A DNA stretch of 6,422 bases from Clostridia bacterium (lineage in GTDB: Bacteria; Bacillota; Clostridia; Christensenellales; UBA1242), in assembly GCA_017553065.1 (NCBI GenBank), contig JAFZND010000005.1, forward strand, positions 1-6,422, given 5' to 3'. A model generated the notes under the pieces. The model did not search any database. It was given only the letters and a program-made list of their open reading frames with translations, and was not told where the DNA came from. The position numbers were made by a program, and so were the translations under genes. Below, in pieces: positions 1-6,146 of the stretch. Position 1 is the stretch's first letter, and the number at the start of each line of letters is the position of its first letter.

Positions 1-421
1 ATTTTTTTGGATTGTCGTTGTCAATGTTTTTCAAATCCCTATTTACCATAAGATACATTATGTATGCTTCATCTAGGGCACCTTTTTTAATTTCTGGGTA
101 TCCATCATAACGAGGATGAGAAAATTTATCTATTTGATATTTTTCATCCACAATACAAAAGCCAATAATCTCATCTTTTTTATGCCCAGCATGATTATGT
201 CTTAATTTTGCAAAAACAATAAAACCATCAGTTTGTAGTAAAATATTGTGTGAATTTTCAGCAGTACTAAGATTTTGTTGCAAAATTCTATCTGTTGCCT
301 TTAATTCTCTTGCATTTAGACAAGTGTATGGTGGGTGAGAGCAACTTAAACTTTTGAATTCCAAATAGAAATCTTCTGTTTCTTGCTTTATTAAAATGTC
401 TTCAATTATTTTGTTTGGCAT
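1..421 (-). CDS. Partial GNAT-like protein, second gene of a tandem paralog pair (3' end outside window)
   Basis: An open frame runs from ATG at 421-419 to the window edge without a stop, giving 140 residues of a longer protein (starts MPNKIIEDIL). I recognise no named family directly. It aligns along its length with the N-terminal part of the gene upstream at 425-1579: both have FYL near residue 20, a (T/Q)DGF(I/V)V(F/L)A(K/R) block (residues 64-72 here), a following IIG/VIG strand, then YPE/FPE and (A/T)YI. In the complete paralog these strands lead into an acetyl-CoA-loop-like motif; here the window ends just before that point. The start is supported by an AAGGA at 435-431, nine bases upstream and inside the end of the previous gene, and by a 3-base gap to that gene's stop. 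The pair is therefore almost certainly one operon with likely translational coupling. A GNAT fold is inferred through the paralog only. Confidence 0.85.
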   Translation of the reverse strand, partial: MPNKIIEDILIKQETEDFYLEFKSLSCSHPPYTCLNARELKATDRILQQNLSTAENSHNILLQTDGFIVFAKLRHNHAGHKKDEIIGFCIVDEKYQIDKFSHPRYDGYPEIKKGALDEAYIMYLMVNRDLKNIDNDNPKK

Positions 422-424
422 TTT

Positions 425-1579
425 TTACATTCCTTTTTCTTGTATACACATTTGTGCATAGTTTGCTTCTGTGCTTTTTAATACCTTTATCATAAGGTCT
501 AATTCGTGTGAATTCATTTCTCTTGCCACAGTATTTTCTTTGTATAAGTAAATGTTGTTTTCATATCTAATTGGCAAGTTTTTGTCGCCATATTTTTCTA
601 ACAAATAATGTGCGCTGTACCTTGGTAATTTTGAACCCATATAGTTTGCTTTAAATCCATTTTTGATATCTTTATTTAGCACTAGCAATTCTTCGTATTT
701 TTCGCCCGCCGTCATAAATGGATCGTTATACTCAAAATCGCGTGGTTCTTCCACCAACTCTTCAATTACACGCTTATTTAAATTCAAAAACCTTTTTGCA
801 CTAGTTGTTGCATCTTTATTAATTGGAGACATCATTTCTTTAATTACGCCATCAGGATAATTTTCATATCCCTTGTCGTGTTCGTAATTAAATAATCTGT
901 TGTCTTTGTTTTTGTCCACGAATTCGTCATAGCTTTTAATTTTTTGCTTTAGCATTTCTTTAATAATTGTGGCATTTATTCTACCAATTGAATTAAGTTC
1001 CAAATTGTTAAAACGAATAAATGTGCAATCTGCAGTTTCTTTTAAATTTCTGTGATTATAAAATTTCTTCAAAGTGCGTGATGGTTTGCTAAATAATGTT
1101 ACTGCATCTTTTCCCATTGCGTGTGATAAATCTTTTATGCAACTAAGAATAGATGTGCCCACACCTTTAATTGCTCTTTTTTCGTTGTGATTTGTGTTTT
1201 TATCAAGCCCCCTAAAAGAATCTATTGTTGCAATGTTTGCAATATATGTTTCTTTTAGTTTGCAAGAATTAAGTTCAGGGAATTCTTTAAACAAATTTTC
1301 ATTATTATAAAAATCAATACTCCTGTCATTTACCACAAGACCAACACCAATTACATAATCTTCTTCGTCTTTGTTTTTTGATTTTTGACGAGCAAGAACT
1401 ACAAAACCATCTTGTGTAGCCACATCAAAGGAAGTGGAAAAAGCACACTCCAAAATGAAGTTTGCATCTAATGAATCATCTAACTTAAGCTTATCACATG
1501 GGGTGACTTGTAAATAGAAATTGTTATTATCATACTTAGATAGTATGTGTTTTAGTTCTTTCTTATCCAAAAATTCCAT
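425..1579 (-). CDS. GNAT-like N-acetyltransferase domain protein with uncharacterised C-terminal region (384 aa)
   Basis: No named family is recognised with certainty. Residues about 40-185 read like a GNAT acetyltransferase fold: strands DGFVVLAR (57-64) and YVIGVGLVV (75-83), strand TYIANIATID (111-120), then a loop RAIKGVGTSIL (135-145) resembling the acetyl-CoA pyrophosphate-binding motif A, followed by a helix, strand AVTLFSKPS (159-167) and LKKFYNHRNLKE (170-181), which resembles the common FYxxxGF segment. The usual Q/R three residues before the first loop Gly is Ala136; Arg135 is one position off, so activity is uncertain. Residues 190-384 are charged and soluble, rich in Asn, Lys and Glu, and match nothing I know. 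No signal peptide or membrane segment is visible. It is the first gene of a two-gene operon with its paralog. The ATG at 1579 has no Shine-Dalgarno and lies just past a strong -10 box, so the mRNA may be leaderless. Substrate unknown. Confidence 0.85.
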   Translation of the reverse strand: MEFLDKKELKHILSKYDNNNFYLQVTPCDKLKLDDSLDANFILECAFSTSFDVATQDGFVVLARQKSKNKDEEDYVIGVGLVVNDRSIDFYNNENLFKEFPELNSCKLKETYIANIATIDSFRGLDKNTNHNEKRAIKGVGTSILSCIKDLSHAMGKDAVTLFSKPSRTLKKFYNHRNLKETADCTFIRFNNLELNSIGRINATIIKEMLKQKIKSYDEFVDKNKDNRLFNYEHDKGYENYPDGVIKEMMSPINKDATTSAKRFLNLNKRVIEELVEEPRDFEYNDPFMTAGEKYEELLVLNKDIKNGFKANYMGSKLPRYSAHYLLEKYGDKNLPIRYENNIYLYKENTVAREMNSHELDLMIKVLKSTEANYAQMCIQEKGM

Positions 1580-1588
1580 AACATATAT

Positions 1589-1617
1589 ATTATATCAAAT
1601 ATATAAATAATTTTCAA
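1589..1617 (-). promoter_or_regulatory. Strong SigA-type promoter for the GNAT-like operon
   Basis: On the minus strand a -35 TTGAAA (1617-1612) is followed by a 17-base spacer and a perfect -10 TATAAT (1594-1589), preceded by the extended -10 element TGA. The predicted transcription start is near 1582, only about three bases before the ATG at 1579. The upstream sequence contains no Shine-Dalgarno. Confidence 0.75.
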
Positions 1618-1618
1618 T

Positions 1619-1634
1619 AGGGTAGTTTTACCCT
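1619..1634. promoter_or_regulatory. Inverted repeat between two back-to-back promoters (operator candidate)
   Basis: AGGGTA-GTTT-TACCCT is a perfect 6-bp inverted repeat. It sits two bases from the outer edge of the leftward -35 (1617) and eight bases before the rightward -35 (1643). It is the most G/C-rich patch in an otherwise A/T-rich divergent region. The placement suits a regulator controlling both promoters. No gene for such a regulator is visible in the window, so the role is inferred. Confidence 0.4.
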
Positions 1635-1642
1635 GTATTTGT

Positions 1643-1671
1643 TTGCTATTTGTATAAAATTTATTTATACT
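1643..1671 (+). promoter_or_regulatory. SigA-type promoter for the lipoprotein gene
   Basis: TTGCTA (1643-1648), a 17-base spacer and TATACT (1666-1671) match the SigA consensus at 4/6 and 5/6 positions. The predicted start near 1678 gives a leader of about 29 bases. That leader contains a Shine-Dalgarno-like AGGGGGAT at 1691-1698, with good spacing to the ATG at 1707. Confidence 0.6.
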
Positions 1672-1706
1672 ATAAATAATAAATTAAAAAAGGGGGATAT
1701 TAATTT

Positions 1707-2168
1707 ATGAAAAAGAACATTTTTAAAATGTTTGTGGTGTTTGCACTCATCTTATCATGCTCACTTGCTTTGGTAGCTTGTGGTGGTAGTGCTGATTCAA
1801 AGAAAGAAGAAGAACTTGCTGGTAAATATGAACTCATAAAAGTAGAGTATAAACCAAGTGGTCAAGAAGAATACCAAGAATATACAAAAGAAGAATATGA
1901 CGCAATACCAGCAGAATATAAAGCAGGCATTCCTAATTTCTTTGGTGAATACGAAGTAAAGCTAGATGACCACAAAGTATATCTAGAAGGTGAAGCTGTA
2001 GCAACATGGAAAGTTGCTGATGGTAAACTTGTTGTAGAAGCTATTGAAGACGAAGAAGAACCTGAAGAAGATATGACATTTAGTGCAGAATTAGTTGATA
2101 ATTGTATTGTTATCAGTGCAACAATGGAAAGCGGAGCGGCAAGAATAACACTTACCAAAAAAGCATAA
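1707..2168 (+). CDS. Small acidic secreted lipoprotein, function unknown (153 aa)
   Basis: The N-terminus is a classic lipoprotein signal peptide: positive MKKN, a hydrophobic stretch at residues 8-22, and the lipobox LVAC (22-25). Cys25 would be lipid-modified and the protein anchored on the outer face of the membrane. After a short GGSADSKKEEE linker, the mature part begins AGKYELIKVEY and continues as alternating strand-like segments (EYEVKLDD, KVYLEGEAVATWKV, GKLVVEAI, TFSAELVDNCIVIS, AARITLTKK). This looks like a small beta-barrel or lipocalin-like domain of the kind frequent in Clostridia lipoproteins. It is strongly acidic, with a run of Asp/Glu at about residues 113-123. There are no catalytic motifs. 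The start is supported by an AGGGGGAT ribosome-binding site nine bases upstream and by a good promoter. It is transcribed alone, divergent from the GNAT-like operon and convergent with dnaN. Its closeness to dnaN does not by itself suggest a replication role. Confidence 0.88.
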   Translation: MKKNIFKMFVVFALILSCSLALVACGGSADSKKEEELAGKYELIKVEYKPSGQEEYQEYTKEEYDAIPAEYKAGIPNFFGEYEVKLDDHKVYLEGEAVATWKVADGKLVVEAIEDEEEPEEDMTFSAELVDNCIVISATMESGAARITLTKKA

Positions 2169-2178
2169 TTAAAAAAAT

Positions 2179-2202
2179 AAAAACACCCGTTAGGGTGTTT
2201 TT
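2179..2202. terminator. Bidirectional Rho-independent terminator between the lipoprotein gene and dnaN
   Basis: AAAAACACCC (2179-2188), loop GTTA, then GGGTGTTTTT (2193-2202) form a perfect 10-bp hairpin. On the plus strand it is followed by more T (to 2205). On the minus strand it is followed by TTTTTATTTTTTT-type sequence. It lies in the 47-base gap between the two convergent stop codons (2168 and 2216), so it can serve both transcripts. Confidence 0.9.
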
Positions 2203-2215
2203 TTTGTTGCTCTTT

Positions 2216-3316
2216 TTATGATATGCGAACAGGTGCAATTAAGAATAGATATTCATCTCTGTCGTTTGGTGTGATGATGCATGGTGCAATAGATGATTTA
2301 AAACTCAATTTTAAAAATTCGTCATCTAGTGTGCGCAATGCTTCTGAGAAGTATCTTGCATTAAATGCAATAGATAAATCATTGCCATGCAATGCAATTG
2401 TGATATTTTCTTTAATATCACCAATTTCACTCTTGGAACTAAGCACCATAAGCTTGTCTGTAATATCAAAACGAACAAGGTTATTTCTATCCACACGTGA
2501 GAGTAGGCTTGCACGCTCCAAGGCATCTTCTAGTTGTGCTTTATTTAGTATTACTGTGGTTGTGAAGTTTGTTGGAATAATTTGCTTGTAATTCACAAAG
2601 TCACCATCAAGCAAACGTGTGGTAATTTTTGTGTTATCAATATTTACCATTAAGTGATTTTTTTGCACAAATAATTGCACTTGATTATCACTGTCGCCAA
2701 GTAATTTACCAATTTCGCCTAATGACCTTGCAGGTACAATCACACTAAAACTTGCTGTTGTTCTATTAAGTGGTTTTTCTACTACTGCAATGCGGTAACC
2801 ATCTAGGGCAATTGCATGCACTGAGCCATTTTCAACTTCTAGCTTTACACCTTTTAAAATAGGTCTGCTATCTTCGGTTGCAACTGCAAATACACTTTTT
2901 GTAATAAGTTCACGCAAATCACGCTCGGTAATGATAAAGCTTTCTGCAAATTCTAATTGCTTAATTTGTGGAAATTCGTTTGCGTCATAGCATTGAATTT
3001 TGCCCATGCTATCTGTGTAGCGAATAGTGAGTATATTGTGCTCGTCAAGACTAAGCTCAATTTGTTCGTCATTAAGCTTTTTGATATATTCGCTAAATAG
3101 TTTTCCAGGAACAACTGTTTCGCCTTCTACTTTGACATCTGCCTTTATTGTCTTTTCAATACTAAGTTCCAAATCTGTAGCGCTAAGTGTTAAATGGTCT
3201 TCTTCTGCTACAAGTTTGATACCTTCCAAAATAGGCGTAGTTGTTTTACTACTAGTTCCTTTACTCACTTTTAATAGAGCATCACTCAAATCTAATCCGT
3301 CGCAAACTAATTTCAT
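2216..3316 (-). CDS. dnaN: DNA polymerase III beta subunit (sliding clamp)
   Basis: DnaN forms the ring-shaped dimer that encircles DNA and tethers the replicative polymerase; it is loaded by the clamp loader in the cytoplasm. At 366 residues it has normal length and the three repeated clamp domains at about 1-120, 128-245 and 247-366. Family landmarks are visible: TPIL (27-30), TDLE (47-50), the EDSRPILKGV block (148-157), DGYRIA (172-177), a LLDGDFVNYKQIIP segment (235-248) matching the usual FPDY region, FNARYFSEAL (318-327) and the C-terminal APVR (361-364) found in nearly all DnaN proteins. The ATG is supported by GGAGAA centred about ten bases upstream. It lies 227 bases downstream of dnaA on the same strand with no strong terminator between them, so co-transcription from dnaA is likely, perhaps helped by a weak internal promoter. 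It ends at a shared bidirectional terminator. No defects seen. Confidence 0.97.
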   Translation of the reverse strand: MKLVCDGLDLSDALLKVSKGTSSKTTTPILEGIKLVAEEDHLTLSATDLELSIEKTIKADVKVEGETVVPGKLFSEYIKKLNDEQIELSLDEHNILTIRYTDSMGKIQCYDANEFPQIKQLEFAESFIITERDLRELITKSVFAVATEDSRPILKGVKLEVENGSVHAIALDGYRIAVVEKPLNRTTASFSVIVPARSLGEIGKLLGDSDNQVQLFVQKNHLMVNIDNTKITTRLLDGDFVNYKQIIPTNFTTTVILNKAQLEDALERASLLSRVDRNNLVRFDITDKLMVLSSKSEIGDIKENITIALHGNDLSIAFNARYFSEALRTLDDEFLKLSFKSSIAPCIITPNDRDEYLFLIAPVRIS

Positions 3317-3357
3317 ATTTTGTTCTCCGTATTTTATTATTTTTTTAGTTTCTTAAT

Positions 3358-3386
3358 CTAATATTAGTAATATTAAGAGCTGTTAA
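3358..3386 (-). promoter_or_regulatory. Possible weak promoter for dnaN
   Basis: On the minus strand TTAACA (3386-3381), a 17-base spacer and TATTAG (3363-3358) match the SigA consensus at about 4-5 and 4 of 6 positions. It could supply extra dnaN transcript in addition to read-through from dnaA. In DNA this A/T-rich, chance matches are common. Confidence 0.3.
3359..3375. repeat. 17-bp A/T palindrome TAATATTA-G-TAATATTA
   Basis: The same self-complementary 8-mer occurs twice around a central G, so the element is both a direct and an inverted repeat. It lies in the A/T-rich part of the candidate origin and overlaps the possible dnaN -10 region. Confidence 0.5.
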
Positions 3387-3483
3387 AATGTTAATAACTT
3401 TTTTTAATCCCCACATCTAGCAATGTGTGTTACGAAAAATGTTCATTTTTTTAAAATCACACACAATATGTTGATATTGTAAT

Positions 3484-3504
3484 TGTGGACAACTCTGTGG
3501 ACAA
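3484..3504. promoter_or_regulatory. Two tandem DnaA boxes
   Basis: TGTGGACAACTC is followed directly by TGTGGACAACTT, a 12-base direct repeat. Each unit contains the 9-mer TGTGGACAA (TTGTCCACA on the minus strand). The boxes share orientation and are 12 bases apart, close to one helical turn, which favours cooperative binding of DnaA protomers. Confidence 0.65.
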
Positions 3505-3534
3505 CTTACAATTTAGTAAAAGTGTAAAATTTAG

Positions 3535-3543
3535 ATATCCACA
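3535..3543. promoter_or_regulatory. DnaA-box-like 9-mer next to the dnaA stop codon
   Basis: ATATCCACA differs from TTATCCACA only at the first base. It begins immediately after the dnaA stop codon (3546-3544) and is in opposite orientation to the tandem pair at 3484-3504. Confidence 0.5.
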
Positions 3544-4908
3544 TTACCTGTGTTGGGCCATATTTTTAATGTCTTCTACCATGGTACGCAAGCGTGCATT
3601 TGACTTTAAATCATTATTCACTTTTTCACGCGCGTGTATAACAGTGGTGTGGTCTCTACCACCAAATAATTGGCCAATGCTTGTGAGTGGCAAATCAAGA
3701 AGTTCTGTGATTATGTACATACAAATTTGCCTTGGTTCTACAATTTCTTTGTTTTTCTTTTTGCCAACCAAATCTTCTTTGTTTACACCAAAGTATGCAC
3801 ACACGCAATCTATTATGCTTTCGCCCGTTACGCTTTGTTTTGTGCTACTTACATGGTCTTTTAAAGCTTCGCTAACATCTTCCATTGTGGCAGTCGTTTT
3901 GCCAAGCAGGGTAGCATAGAAACACACCTTATTTAGCACGCCTTCCATTTCGCGAATATTTGTATCGCAATTTTCTGCAATGTAATTGATTACTTGTGGG
4001 TCAACACCAACTTTTTCTTGTTCTGCTTTCTTTTGAAGTATTGCAAGACGCGTTTCAAAATCTGGCGATTGAATATCTTGCATTAATCCCATTTCCATAC
4101 GGGTGCGTATTCTTTCTTCCAAATCTTTAATGTCTCGTGGCAATCTATCAGAAGCGATAACAACTTGCTTGCCATTTTGGTACAAATCGTTAAATGCATC
4201 AAAGAATGCAATTTGAGTGGATTGTCTGCCACCAATAAATTGAATATCATCAACCATTAGCACATCTACATTGCGATATTTGCCTCTAAATTTACCTGTA
4301 GCAGTGTTGTCGCCACTTTTTAAGCTTTCCACATAGTCATCAGTGAAATTATTGCAAGTGGTGTACAAAACTTTTAATTCAGGGTTATGTTCGCGTATGT
4401 AATTACCAATTGCGTGCAACAAATGTGTTTTGCCAAGACCAACACCACCATAAATGAATAGTGGGTTGATTTTTCCATAATAAGGATTTTCTGCTACACC
4501 ATGGGCAGCAGCATACACAAATTTATTTGAATTACCCACCACAAATGTATCAAATGTGTAGCGTGGGTTAAACTTAAATACATTTACATTTTCTGCAGTA
4601 GAGTCGCCCTCAAGTAGTTTTTCTTCTGCTTCGCGCTCTGTTTGAATTAGTGCTTCTTTTTCGTCGATGTCATATACCTTGAAATCACGAATGTCGCCAC
4701 TAACTTCTTGCAAGGCCTCTTTTATTTGTTTGCTATGTAATTTTAGCACCTGATTTTTTGCTGTTGCACTTGTGATGCTAAGATAAAGAGTACCATTTTT
4801 CATTTCAAATGGCTCAAGTGCTTTTATCCACAAATCATATGACACAGATGTAACTTCTTTTTGTAGTATATCAAGTGTCTTATTCCATATTTCAGTTAGT
4901 CTGTCCAT
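3544..4908 (-). CDS. dnaA: Chromosomal replication initiator protein DnaA
   Basis: DnaA is the AAA+ ATPase that binds DnaA boxes, opens oriC and recruits the helicase. At 454 residues it is full length. Domain I (about 1-85) begins MDRLTEIWNKTLDILQ; a variable acidic linker follows to about 110. Domain III starts at YTFDTFVVGNSNKF (117-130) and carries Walker A GGVGLGKTH (154-162), Walker B VLMVDDIQF (216-224), sensor-1 segment IASDRLPRDI (251-260) and the arginine-finger region LEERIRTRMEMGL (263-275). Domain IV has a helix-turn-helix ending in the DnaA signature GGRDHTTVIHA (416-426), which contacts the box. One small departure is TRMEMGL, where most family members have (S/T)RFxxGL. The ATG has a strong AAAGGAG six bases upstream (4921-4915). 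recF lies upstream behind its own terminator and dnaN lies downstream. The product is typical of Clostridia-like Firmicutes. Confidence 0.98.
   Translation of the reverse strand: MDRLTEIWNKTLDILQKEVTSVSYDLWIKALEPFEMKNGTLYLSITSATAKNQVLKLHSKQIKEALQEVSGDIRDFKVYDIDEKEALIQTEREAEEKLLEGDSTAENVNVFKFNPRYTFDTFVVGNSNKFVYAAAHGVAENPYYGKINPLFIYGGVGLGKTHLLHAIGNYIREHNPELKVLYTTCNNFTDDYVESLKSGDNTATGKFRGKYRNVDVLMVDDIQFIGGRQSTQIAFFDAFNDLYQNGKQVVIASDRLPRDIKDLEERIRTRMEMGLMQDIQSPDFETRLAILQKKAEQEKVGVDPQVINYIAENCDTNIREMEGVLNKVCFYATLLGKTTATMEDVSEALKDHVSSTKQSVTGESIIDCVCAYFGVNKEDLVGKKKNKEIVEPRQICMYIITELLDLPLTSIGQLFGGRDHTTVIHAREKVNNDLKSNARLRTMVEDIKNMAQHR
4824..4832. promoter_or_regulatory. Perfect DnaA-box 9-mer inside the dnaA coding region
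   Basis: TTATCCACA is an exact consensus match. On the coding strand it is TGTGGATAA and encodes part of the domain I segment LWIK (residues 26-29). Whether DnaA binds here is unknown; the protein sequence alone could account for it. Confidence 0.35.
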
Positions 4909-4914
4909 ACAATT

Positions 4915-4957
4915 CTCCTTTCTATCTAATTATAACGATAAAACGACCAAAAGTAAA
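4915..4957 (-). promoter_or_regulatory. dnaA promoter and ribosome-binding site
   Basis: On the minus strand TTTACT (4957-4952), a 17-base spacer and a perfect -10 TATAAT (4934-4929) predict a start near 4922. The strong Shine-Dalgarno AAAGGAG (4921-4915) follows almost at once, six bases before the ATG, giving a leader of only about 14 bases. No DnaA box overlaps this promoter. Confidence 0.7.
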
Positions 4958-4983
4958 ACAATTAGCCCAACTAAAAGCAAAAA

Positions 4984-5001
4984 TTATTTACATGTAAATA
5001 A
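4984..5001. promoter_or_regulatory. Perfect 18-bp palindrome upstream of the dnaA promoter
   Basis: TTATTTACATGTAAATAA is exactly self-complementary over 18 bases. It lies between the recF terminator and the dnaA -35, about 27 bases upstream of the latter. Such symmetry fits a dimeric regulator site. I cannot assign it to a known regulator, and its left arm partly supplies the T-rich tail of the recF terminator. Confidence 0.45.
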
Positions 5002-5002
5002 A

Positions 5003-5035
5003 AAAGACAACCCAAGCATGTTTTAGGTTGTCTTT
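5003..5035 (-). terminator. Rho-independent terminator of recF
   Basis: AAAGACAACC (5003-5012) pairs with GGTTGTCTTT (5026-5035) in a 10-bp stem with a 13-base loop. Read on the minus strand it begins three bases after the recF TGA stop and is followed by TTTATTTA. It separates recF from dnaA transcriptionally. Confidence 0.85.
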
Positions 5036-5037
5036 AA

Positions 5038-6132
5038 TCACTCGGTAATGTTTTCTATCACACCATTTTTTACATAAAATTTTTTGCATGGAATGTTGGC
5101 AAATTCAAATTCTGTGCAAGTGAGTATTGTTTGAATTTTGCTTACGCGTTTTAGTAGTTTTGTTTGCCTTTCTTGATCTAGTTCGCTAAGCACATCGTCA
5201 AGCAAAAGTACGGGGTACTCGCCAGTGTTTTCTTTGAACACTTCTAGTTCTGCAAGTTTTAGTGCGAGTGCCGTGGTGCGTTGTTGTCCTTGGCTACCAA
5301 AGTGTCTTACATCCACATCATCTACAACAATTTTTATATCATCTCTATGTGGGCCAATGGTGGTGTAACCAAGCGTCATATCCTTATCTAAATTTTCTTT
5401 GTATCCAGTGAGCAATTTTTGCTTAATTTCTTCTGCATTTTTACCCACCATTCCGGCATAACTTAGTTCCAAATTTTCCTTATTGCCAGACAAGTATTTT
5501 TGCGCTTCATTTGCGGGTTTTTTGATATTTTCAATAAATTCAATTCTATCTTCAATAAGTGTTGCGCCAACGCTTGCTAATTGTTCGTCCCAAATGCTAA
5601 TTGTATCTGCCACAATTTTTGCATTATTTGAAGTTTTAAGTAGCTTATTTCTTTGTGCCAAAATTTCATTGTATTTGCGCAAAGCATAAAAATAGTTTTT
5701 GTTAAATTGACTAAGTGACAAATCCATAAATCTACGACGCTCGTCAGGACTCTCTTTTACAAGTTTTAATTCATCAGGGCTAAAATACACTGCATTAAAT
5801 TCGCCAAGTAATTCGCTAATTTTATTTATAGTTATCCCATTAATTTTAATTGCCTTATTTTGATTTTGAAATAAATACAATTCTATTTTCTTTTGTCCGG
5901 CAGTTTTTAGTACTTCCAAAGTAATTTTTCCAAATGAACAATTCCATTTTATCATGTCTTTGTCTTTTGTAACTCTTGGGCTTTTGCCAATAGCACACAC
6001 AAAAACACCTTCCAAAATATTTGTTTTACCTTGGGCATTGTTTCCTACAATAATATTAAGATGTGGAGCTAACTTTACTTTTTGATTACTATAATTTCTA
6101 AAGTTGTTAAGTTCTAAACTTCTTATTTCCAT
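5038..6132 (-). CDS. recF: DNA replication and repair protein RecF
   Basis: RecF is an SMC-like ATPase that, with RecO and RecR, loads RecA at single-strand gaps and protects stalled forks. Counting from the upstream GTG at 6141 (367 residues), it has Walker A GNNAQGKTN (33-41), the SPDELKLVKESPDERRRFMD block (121-140), GPHRDD (263-268), the ABC signature region FGSQGQQRTTALALKLAE (281-298) and Walker B VLLLDDVLSELD (311-322). All are intact. I prefer the ATG at 6132 (364 residues), because MEIRSLELNNFRNY then aligns with the normal RecF N-terminus; the GTG at 6141 would add three residues. No full Shine-Dalgarno is present, only GTGAT at 6141-6137. Its location is unusual: recF is normally downstream of dnaN but here precedes dnaA by 129 bases, with its own promoter and terminator. 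Confidence 0.96.
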   Translation of the reverse strand: MEIRSLELNNFRNYSNQKVKLAPHLNIIVGNNAQGKTNILEGVFVCAIGKSPRVTKDKDMIKWNCSFGKITLEVLKTAGQKKIELYLFQNQNKAIKINGITINKISELLGEFNAVYFSPDELKLVKESPDERRRFMDLSLSQFNKNYFYALRKYNEILAQRNKLLKTSNNAKIVADTISIWDEQLASVGATLIEDRIEFIENIKKPANEAQKYLSGNKENLELSYAGMVGKNAEEIKQKLLTGYKENLDKDMTLGYTTIGPHRDDIKIVVDDVDVRHFGSQGQQRTTALALKLAELEVFKENTGEYPVLLLDDVLSELDQERQTKLLKRVSKIQTILTCTEFEFANIPCKKFYVKNGVIENITE

Positions 6133-6146
6133 AACTATCACTAATT

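Larger units (their letters stand above)
3317..3543. other. Candidate oriC (dnaA-dnaN intergenic region)
   Basis: This 227-base gene-free gap has origin-like content. It contains two tandem DnaA-box-like 9-mers TGTGGACAA (3484-3492 and 3496-3504), which read TTGTCCACA on the other strand, one mismatch from TTATCCACA. A third, ATATCCACA, is at 3535-3543, abutting the dnaA stop and also one mismatch away. Toward dnaN the DNA becomes very A/T-rich (about 3329-3410), suitable for unwinding. In Firmicutes such as Bacillus subtilis the unwinding site lies in this same gap. The location and box cluster are seen; origin activity is inferred. Confidence 0.65.

Noticed and set aside
1862..2158. 98-codon minus-strand frame opposite the lipoprotein gene
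   Set aside because: Ser-rich antisense frame; the plus-strand gene has a promoter, ribosome-binding site and lipobox.
2487..2495. CTATCCACA, one mismatch from a DnaA box, within dnaN
   Set aside because: Isolated single-mismatch 9-mer in coding sequence; several such matches occur by chance across the window (for example near 142 and 911).
2223..2591. 122-codon plus-strand open frame inside dnaN
   Set aside because: Antisense shadow of conserved DnaN sequence; Ser/Leu-rich translation typical of the reverse strand of an A/T-rich gene.
3485..3919. 144-codon plus-strand open frame overlapping the dnaA 3' end
   Set aside because: It is antisense to the conserved DnaA domain IV and crosses the origin gap, with no ribosome-binding site and no recognisable product.
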